IMG/VR virus record: IMGVR_UViG_3300021197_000371
Span: 1-29,370 of that record
DNA length: 29,370 bases
DNA from: a virus
Strand: one strand, 5' to 3'
Under the pieces are notes generated by a model. It saw only the letters and a program-made list of their open reading frames with translations. It was not told where the DNA came from and searched no databases. Below are positions 23,919 through 29,370 of this stretch, one piece after another. Position numbers and translations under genes: made by a program. Position 1 is the first letter of the stretch; each line of letters starts with the position of its first letter.

Positions 23919-24884
23919 ATGGCATTTAGTTTTGCAGGAGCCTTAAGTGGCATGGATAAAGTGCAAGCTAGGAAAGATAGAGAAGAAGAACTGGCTCAAG
24001 CTCGTGAGCAAAGTCTCTTTCAAATCTACCTAAATAAGCTTGAAAAACAAACTGCTTATAAAAGCAGTGATGCTTACTTAGAGGCAGCTCAAGCTTCTTT
24101 AGACCTACAAAAAATGGTAGATGATGCAGATATTGATGATGAAGAAGCACTATCATTTCTTAACAGTGCTATACAAGATCCCTTTGCTGCTCAAGATATA
24201 TTAAAATTTCAAAGGACGTTGGAAGAGGATGGGCGATCTGTGCCCTTATCTCAGATACGTTCTATGATGATTATATCTCAAGCAAAAGCTCCTGTTCAAG
24301 ACAAGATGGATTATATTAGTCAGATTACTGGTAAAGATTTTACGGATGAAAAAGAGTTCTACAGGATGGCTCAAGAATTATCTAAGATTACTACAACTCC
24401 AGGTCGTACCTTTACAGTGACTCCAAAACCTGGTGTCTTAACTGCTTATGAACCGCAAGAAAAACGTCAAAAAGCTATGTTAGATATTGTTTTGCAGAGT
24501 ACAATACCTCTAGCTAAAGCTAGTGTTGAGGAGATGCTTAACGACCCTAGCAAAGCAACAGAACGTAGTCAGATAGAAAATCTTCTACAGCAAATACAAA
24601 GTGGCGGTGACCAGGCTGATAGAGCTGCACAATTTCTTATAGATGAATTTATGACACCTGTGGTGTTCCGAGAAAATCTTCTTGAGATGTTTCCTAGTAA
24701 GTTTGAAGGTCATGATAAAAACCCGTATCTACCACCGCAGTTAAGGAATTTAAATACTGAACCTGAGCCTGAGCCTAGTAGTATTCCAGTGGGTGCTACA
24801 GCTACTAACCCTGATACTGGTGTAGTGATAACTTGGGATGGTACCAACTGGAAAGATCCACAGGGAAATATTGTAAACCTATAA
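23919..24884 (+). CDS. Ejection-region protein of unknown function
   Basis: A 321-aa protein with a strong SD (AAGGAGA, inside the end of the previous gene). It has an N-terminal charged coiled-coil (residues 12-50), helical middle segments (60-230) and a Pro/Glu linker (EPEPEPSS), then a small C-terminal beta motif (GATATNPDTGVVITWDGTNW, about 290-309) that looks like the short NP-x-TG-x-x-x-x-WDG-x-x-W unit seen at the ends of phage virion proteins. I do not recognise the whole. Lying between lysozyme and the largest ejection-type gene, it is probably an internal virion component of the kind corresponding in position to T7 gp15, but there is no sequence basis for calling it that. Confidence 0.6.
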   Translation: MAFSFAGALSGMDKVQARKDREEELAQAREQSLFQIYLNKLEKQTAYKSSDAYLEAAQASLDLQKMVDDADIDDEEALSFLNSAIQDPFAAQDILKFQRTLEEDGRSVPLSQIRSMMIISQAKAPVQDKMDYISQITGKDFTDEKEFYRMAQELSKITTTPGRTFTVTPKPGVLTAYEPQEKRQKAMLDIVLQSTIPLAKASVEEMLNDPSKATERSQIENLLQQIQSGGDQADRAAQFLIDEFMTPVVFRENLLEMFPSKFEGHDKNPYLPPQLRNLNTEPEPEPSSIPVGATATNPDTGVVITWDGTNWKDPQGNIVNL

Positions 24885-24893
24885 GGGGTAAAG

Positions 24894-27800
24894 ATGACTA
24901 ACATACCTGAGGGGTTTACTTTAGATAAGCCTACAAATATAAGTGTACCAGAAGGTTTTACTCTAACTGACCCAAATGTTTTAGTTGAACCTGAGAAGGT
25001 TGAACCTGCGTTACCTGAGGCTGGTACATACACTCAAAATGACTTAGCAGAGAATGACTATGCCTACTCTATAGCTGAAGGCTATATGCGTGATAGGTTT
25101 GGTGATGAAGAAGTAGATGGTAAATCTAGAGAGGATGTTATTGATAGCTTCTTGAACAATCGTCGTGGTGTTGTATCAGGTAATACTATGCGTGGTCTAG
25201 CTGAGATAGACTACATCAACGACATACAAGATGATGAAGCTAAGAAGACTAGAGCTGCTGCTGCATATAAACTGTACGAGAATATGGCTGGCATCTTTAG
25301 TAAAGAAACAACAGTAGGTGAAAAAGCTGAAGGTGTGATGGATTTTACTAGGAGTGTGCTTCTTGATCCAGCAAACCTCCTTGGAGGATTTATAGGTAAG
25401 GCTGCAGCTAATGGTTCTATTCGTGTAGGTACATCAGTTGCAAAGAAGGCTGCTCTGCAGTCTATGCAAAAAGAAGGCACAAAAAAGACAGCTGAAAAAG
25501 TTGGTACCAAGTTGTTTACAGATGGAATGCAAGCTTCACGTACAGCTACTAAGGCTAAGATAGGTTCTTATGTACAGCAGACTTTAGGTAAGACTGCTGC
25601 TCAACGTCTAGCTACCAAGAAAGCTATTACAGAAATAGGTATTACCACTGGTATAGATGCTGCAATAGGTACAGGTATGGAATACTTGTATCAAGATGGT
25701 CTAGTAAATGTAGATGCACAGGAAGATATTAACTACCTAGCTGTGGGCATAGCTGCTGCTGGTGGTATTATTATGGGTGGTGTTCAAGCTGGCTTAATTG
25801 CAAGACGTGGTATGTCAGGTACAGCAGTGCCTACAATGGAATTACCTACACCAGATGCTACAGGCTTTTTGTCAGAAGCTTCTCAAGCTATAGATAAATA
25901 TATAAAGCAAGACAAAGTAGAAATTGGTAGGGACTGGAAGACAAAACTAGAAGGCGGAGCAGAGTTATCTAAAGGTAGCAAAGACTTTAGCCATGATTTC
26001 TTTAAAGTTCTTATACTGGGACATAACGAAGGTGATGAAGTTATCTTTAAGGGTATGACTCAGACTGCCTTTGAAAGAGGGTTTGTTTGGGCTAAACGTT
26101 TTGAGGATGATAAGTTTACCAACTGGATGGCTGATATTATTGCCGATGTTAGCGACAAAGAAGCTCAAGGGTTTATAAAAGCTATTGAAAAAGCTACTGG
26201 CAACAAGATTAAAGTACGTGACAATGATGGCAACATCATCCCAAGATCTCAAGTTACTGGTAAAGATATAGGTGACATACTATCATACAAGATGTCTGAG
26301 GCTGGTGCGACTCTTGGTCTTATGGGTCAGTCAGCTAAACAGCTAGGTCTTTCTCTTACTGATATGGAACTAAAGGATCTATATCAGTCTGCCTTAGATG
26401 CTGGATTTATTCGTGGTGATGCGACTGTTAAAACAATAGAAGTTGGCGACAGGGTATCTTCAGTAGGTACAAAAAGAATTGGTGAAGTAAAGGAGATAGA
26501 TGGAGATCTGGCAACAGTAGTCTATCGTAGCAGGAAAGGCAAAGTTACTACTAAGAAGTTACGGCTGTCTGTTCTAAAGGATACTGAGCCTAAGGCTGCT
26601 AAAGATTTTGACCCAACTGTAGCTGCCATGACCTTAGAAGCTTTCGAGAAAAACCAAGATCGTTTAATTAGATTACTTGTTGCTCATCCTTCTACAAGTG
26701 CACTTAATGTAGTTGGTTGGGGTACTAATGCTGCCTTGCAAAGTACTACTGATATGTCTATAGCATTAGTGAATGCTGGATATGGTACACTACAAAAGTT
26801 AGCTGGTCAGGTAGAAAAAGGTGCTGAAACTCAGAGGTTAGCTAAGATTCTTATGGAATCTAATATGCAAAGGGTCAAGTTCCTACTCGATCCTGACATG
26901 ACTTATACAGCTTTTGAATCTGCACTGCAAAGAAACTCTGAAGCACTTCAAAGATTAAACAGTGTACTTCCTGGTGGTGTAGAAGGTACCAATACCTTAC
27001 TAACAGGCGGTAAGTTTAGCCCAGGTATGAAACTACTTGGGTTAAAAACAGATAACTATATTGATATGGTGCAGAAACTTACCTTAGTACAAGCACAGGA
27101 TGGATTTACTAAGTCGCAAGAATTTTTATTTCAGATGGATAAGAAGCTTAGAGTTGCTACAGGTAAAGGTTGGAACGAATTTTATAGGTCTGAAAAGATA
27201 GGTGATATGTCTCTTCAAAAATATATGGGCAGTAGGGAGTATCGTACTATAGAAGCTAATGCTGTTGAGGATACCTTGGAGGCAATCTTTTCTAAATCTT
27301 ATAAGGGTGAAGGTTTAGTAGGTACAATTGCAGGGGGTATAGAAAACGCTAGGAAGCTTCCTGTTATAGGTATGGCAGTTCCCTTTGGTAGATTCTTTAA
27401 TGCCACAGTAGCATTCACAGGAAAGAATGCTCCTGGAGTAAACATGATTGCAAAGGGTATGGGTTTCTACGACAACATGACTATGAAGGAAGCATTTGCT
27501 AGAACTACGATATCTGCTGGTGCTCTTTGGGTAGTATCTAATGAAGAAATTGATAACGTTAAAAAAGGTTTACCTTTATATGCAACAGCTACTGCAGGTG
27601 GAGAAGTTATAAACCAACAGTTTGACTTTCCTATATCTGCATACAGAGCTGGGGGTAGAATCTGGGCGTTGATGCGGATGGGTGAAAAGCAACAAGCTAT
27701 GGAAGCTTTTAAGCAGTTTAGGCTGGACTTTGGTTTAAGTGGTTTATTAAGAAACCTAGATAAAACTCAAAGGGATACACTAGAGTCTATTACGCTTATG

Positions 27801-28586
27801 ATTGACCCTGAAAGACGTGATGTTGCTGGTGCTTTAAATATAGCTGGCAACACCTTAGCTAGTCAGTTTGTAAATCCTATATTCAGGGCTGCAGAACCTT
27901 TGAACATTGTCGCTGGTCTTGCTAGAGGTGAAGATGCTGCACCTATAGATAGAAAACAAAACAACAAGCTAGTAAATAATGCCTTTCGTTACATAGACAA
28001 TATCATACCTTTGTTTATGGGAGAACCTTTAGCCGAAGCTAGAAAGACTGCTGCAGGTGGTACAGTCGATATACAATCTACTAAGATGTTAGGTATTAGA
28101 AACATCAGGCTTACTGATACTCAACGTGTTATGAATAGGGTAGGTATACCAGACTATAAACTTGATACTATGATTGGAAACAGTAAGAAAGTTAAAGACC
28201 AAGCACCTCAAGCTGGTAATGCTTTGAGTGGAATCTTTTTTGATATAATAGAGTCAGAGTCAAGCTTGCTGCTAGAGTCCAGTTGGTTTGATAAGCTAAC
28301 TCAAGAAGAAAAGTTACAACATTGGAAGGGTGATGTTGTACCCAGAGCAAAAGATTTAGCTAAGACTTTCTTGCGTATGCAATACTCTGGACCTGAAGAT
28401 GTAACTGCGCTACAGTACGACATAACTAGCAAGTTTCCTAAGTCAGGTGTTCAGAAAGGTCTAAAGGAATTAAACTTGGGAGACCTAGAAGACTTAGAGC
28501 CGAACGAACTCTTCATACTTCAACGGTATCTAGAAACTGAAGAGTCCTTACGTAGCTTACGTATCTTTAAAAAGCAAACAGAATAA
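24894..28586 (+). CDS. Large ejection-type internal virion protein
   Basis: A 1230-aa protein. Residues 3-13 and 17-27 are a direct repeat, IPEGFTLDKP / VPEGFTLTDP, a type of leader found at the start of phage virion proteins. Then long helical regions follow with Gly/Ala-rich hydrophobic segments (about 250-305, including LAVGIAAAGGIIMGGVQAGL) that could enter membranes, a small beta barrel-like stretch (517-562, VGDRVSSVGTKRIGEV...RKGKVTTKKLR) resembling SH3/KOW folds, and a helical C-terminal half. The length and place match the last and largest ejection protein of podoviruses (T7 gp16 is about 1318 aa), but no transglycosylase motif is seen at the N-terminus. AAGGGG is the SD. The gene ends 5 bp before a terminator. 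Confidence 0.72.
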   Translation: MTNIPEGFTLDKPTNISVPEGFTLTDPNVLVEPEKVEPALPEAGTYTQNDLAENDYAYSIAEGYMRDRFGDEEVDGKSREDVIDSFLNNRRGVVSGNTMRGLAEIDYINDIQDDEAKKTRAAAAYKLYENMAGIFSKETTVGEKAEGVMDFTRSVLLDPANLLGGFIGKAAANGSIRVGTSVAKKAALQSMQKEGTKKTAEKVGTKLFTDGMQASRTATKAKIGSYVQQTLGKTAAQRLATKKAITEIGITTGIDAAIGTGMEYLYQDGLVNVDAQEDINYLAVGIAAAGGIIMGGVQAGLIARRGMSGTAVPTMELPTPDATGFLSEASQAIDKYIKQDKVEIGRDWKTKLEGGAELSKGSKDFSHDFFKVLILGHNEGDEVIFKGMTQTAFERGFVWAKRFEDDKFTNWMADIIADVSDKEAQGFIKAIEKATGNKIKVRDNDGNIIPRSQVTGKDIGDILSYKMSEAGATLGLMGQSAKQLGLSLTDMELKDLYQSALDAGFIRGDATVKTIEVGDRVSSVGTKRIGEVKEIDGDLATVVYRSRKGKVTTKKLRLSVLKDTEPKAAKDFDPTVAAMTLEAFEKNQDRLIRLLVAHPSTSALNVVGWGTNAALQSTTDMSIALVNAGYGTLQKLAGQVEKGAETQRLAKILMESNMQRVKFLLDPDMTYTAFESALQRNSEALQRLNSVLPGGVEGTNTLLTGGKFSPGMKLLGLKTDNYIDMVQKLTLVQAQDGFTKSQEFLFQMDKKLRVATGKGWNEFYRSEKIGDMSLQKYMGSREYRTIEANAVEDTLEAIFSKSYKGEGLVGTIAGGIENARKLPVIGMAVPFGRFFNATVAFTGKNAPGVNMIAKGMGFYDNMTMKEAFARTTISAGALWVVSNEEIDNVKKGLPLYATATAGGEVINQQFDFPISAYRAGGRIWALMRMGEKQQAMEAFKQFRLDFGLSGLLRNLDKTQRDTLESITLMIDPERRDVAGALNIAGNTLASQFVNPIFRAAEPLNIVAGLARGEDAAPIDRKQNNKLVNNAFRYIDNIIPLFMGEPLAEARKTAAGGTVDIQSTKMLGIRNIRLTDTQRVMNRVGIPDYKLDTMIGNSKKVKDQAPQAGNALSGIFFDIIESESSLLLESSWFDKLTQEEKLQHWKGDVVPRAKDLAKTFLRMQYSGPEDVTALQYDITSKFPKSGVQKGLKELNLGDLEDLEPNELFILQRYLETEESLRSLRIFKKQTE

Positions 28587-28591
28587 ACTTA

Positions 28592-28620
28592 GGGGGGCCA
28601 CTTGAAGCCCCCCCTTTTTT
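28592..28620 (+). terminator. Intrinsic terminator of the late operon
   Basis: GGGGGGC (28592-28598) pairs with GCCCCCC (28607-28613), seven G-C pairs with an 8-nt loop, then C and six T (28615-28620). It starts 5 bp after the stop at 28586. On the minus strand the stem is followed by CTAAGTTT, a poor T-run, so strong termination is expected mainly for plus-strand transcripts, although the stem also lies just past the last minus-strand gene. Confidence 0.93.
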
Positions 28621-28843
28621 ACTGTTCATCATCGTCCTCTAACATGAAGTCGGCCCAATCATATGACTCACGCTTTATATCTCCCCTATGAACATGGCCA
28701 GGAGATCTTGATAACAACGCAGCCATCGCTTGACCAGCTAAGTACCTACGAGAAGTAAGTGCTTTGTTTTTAAGCGGTGGCTTTATCTTTTTCTGCCTAT
28801 AACTTTTGGCCTCTTCTTCAAGACTCTTTTTGTTTTTGTTCAT
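28619..28843 (-). CDS. Small phage protein of unknown function
   Basis: A 74-aa minus-strand protein with a basic N-terminal half (KNKKS, RQKKIKPPLKNK), then YLAGQAMAALLSRSPGHVHRGDIKRESYDWADFMLEDDDE. The pattern Y-x-A-x-x-AM-x-ALL followed by Y-x-x-AD-x-ML-x-x recalls small conserved proteins of unknown function in many phages (helix-turn-helix-length accessory proteins); this is a pattern resemblance only. It overlaps the preceding gene (stop at 28818) by 26 bp, a long overlap that suggests coupling. Its TAA at 28619-28621 lies in the T-run of the plus-strand terminator. Confidence 0.62.
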   Translation of the reverse strand: MNKNKKSLEEEAKSYRQKKIKPPLKNKALTSRRYLAGQAMAALLSRSPGHVHRGDIKRESYDWADFMLEDDDEQ

Positions 28844-28985
28844 TCAGCTTAACCCTTTCAAGGTTACGGAAGTAGGCTTTGTTAAAGCCCATCTCCCACT
28901 CCCTGCCCTGCTTGGTACTTGGCTTATGAGGGTTACCTAAGTTACCTTCCCTAAAAGCCTTTAGACCTTCTTCGTATGGTTTCAT
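28818..28985 (-). CDS. 55-aa protein, weakly RMF-like pattern
   Basis: Start taken at 28985, where ATGA overlaps the stop of the upstream gene and GGAGG (28996-29000 on the plus coordinate, read in reverse) lies 10 bp before. A longer frame from 29030 would overlap DUF3310 by 49 bp, lacks this signal and is rejected. The product has YEEGLKAFREG (4-14), GNPHKP, and REWEMGFNKAY (28-38): a G-x-x-AF/A-x-x-x-G, then NP-x, then W-x-x-GF pattern. It loosely resembles ribosome modulation factor-type small proteins, which carry CPY at the middle; here NPH replaces it, so ribosome binding is only a guess. Confidence 0.6.
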   Translation of the reverse strand: MKPYEEGLKAFREGNLGNPHKPSTKQGREWEMGFNKAYFRNLERVKLNEQKQKES

Positions 28986-29215
28986 TTGTGCTTTTCCTCC
29001 ATTGCCTCTAGCATCTTGTTTAAATACCATTCTGCTTTCTCCATATCCTGAACAGGGTTACCCTTGTACATGTACCTGTGTTGGTACTTGATCATATTAC
29101 CGTGGCAGTAACCTATGAACTGCTCAAGGGTTAGTACTTGTTTGATATAATCAATGCACTCTATACCACCACTTAACTTGTAATGTGCTGGGCTGTTTAC
29201 TGGGTCGTATTTCAT
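28982..29215 (-). CDS. DUF3310 family protein
   Basis: A 77-aa protein with the characteristic pattern of the DUF3310 family: NSPAHYKLSGGIECIDYI (8-25), GYCHGNMIKYQHRY (35-48) and MEKAEWYLNKML (58-69). The family is common in phage genomes; some members are described as related to the T7 gene 1.7 nucleotide kinase, so a role in nucleotide metabolism is possible, but this short form is not shown to be active. The ATG directly abuts the stop codon of the partial gene upstream (29216-29218). Confidence 0.92.
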   Translation of the reverse strand: MKYDPVNSPAHYKLSGGIECIDYIKQVLTLEQFIGYCHGNMIKYQHRYMYKGNPVQDMEKAEWYLNKMLEAMEEKHK

Positions 29216-29370
29216 TTAAACCTCTTTAGGGATTTCAAAACAATAGTATTTTACATTAGAGTTAGGTGAAGGTCTAGTGTCCATAAGTCTTTTTTTAAGT
29301 GGAGCTGCAAACTCATGACAAGCAACTTGACTTGGAAAGAACGTATGATGACCTTGGATCTTATACCTAT
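29216..29370 (-). CDS. Partial protein of unknown function, start outside window
   Basis: An open frame on the minus strand runs from the window edge (first full codon ends at 29368) to a TAA at 29216-29218, immediately before the DUF3310 start. About 50 residues are visible: RYKIQGHHTFFPSQVACHEF, then APLKKRLMDTRPS, then KYYCFEIPKEV. It is a short polar, beta-like protein end with two cysteines and no recognised motif. Exact junction with the next start supports it as a real gene in the same operon. Confidence 0.6.
   Translation of the reverse strand, partial: RYKIQGHHTFFPSQVACHEFAAPLKKRLMDTRPSPNSNVKYYCFEIPKEV

Noticed and set aside
28986-29030. Longer N-terminus for the 55-aa minus-strand protein (start at 29030)
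   Set aside because: It would overlap DUF3310 by 49 bp, whereas the internal ATG at 28985 forms an ATGA junction with a GGAGG site 10 bp upstream.

Overview
The window is 29.4 kb of AT-rich, tightly packed phage genome with almost no non-coding DNA. It holds most of the late (packaging, capsid, tail, ejection, lysis) region of a tailed phage. No tape measure, sheath, tail tube or baseplate gene is seen. A portal, scaffold, HK97-fold-like capsid protein, short-tail adaptor and nozzle, one long fibre and very large ejection-type proteins are seen. This points to a short-tailed (podovirus-type) phage. The fibre repeats, the 145-aa and 106-aa structural proteins, the 1042-aa virion protein and the DUF3310 gene resemble, from memory, proteins of marine phages (cyanophage, pelagiphage and uncultured Mediterranean contigs). 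The host is probably a marine bacterium. No host gene, tRNA, integrase or attachment site is visible, so neither host nor lifestyle can be fixed.

Layout, plus strand (1-28586): a terminase large subunit cut by the left edge; portal; a 68-aa gene; a 1633-aa multidomain protein with an N-terminal NlpC/P60-CHAP-type hydrolase domain; scaffold; a 236-bp non-coding leader with a near-consensus promoter and several hairpins; major capsid protein; probable capsid decoration protein; several small beta-rich structural proteins, including a 58-aa triple-repeat protein; tail adaptor; tail nozzle; a fibre ending in an S74 intramolecular chaperone; two small membrane proteins (holin/spanin-like); a 1042-aa helical virion protein; a tail-lysozyme-domain protein; two proteins of unknown function; and a 1230-aa ejection-type protein. 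A strong intrinsic terminator at 28592-28620 closes the region.

Minus strand (29370-28619): a convergent set of small accessory genes (partial ORF, DUF3310, a 55-aa protein, a 74-aa protein) linked by abutting or overlapping start/stop codons, reading toward the same terminator.

Most plus-strand genes are separated by 0-15 bp or overlap, so the late region is probably read from few promoters. The clearest promoter lies directly before the capsid gene, which also has the best Shine-Dalgarno sequence and uses only CGT/CGC for arginine, as expected for the most abundant virion protein. The most interesting features are: a recurring short Gly-Gly motif confined to the 1633-aa and 1042-aa proteins; the modular architecture and unusual place of the 1633-aa protein; the structured capsid leader; and an in-register 681-bp duplication in the fibre gene with stretches of exact DNA identity.
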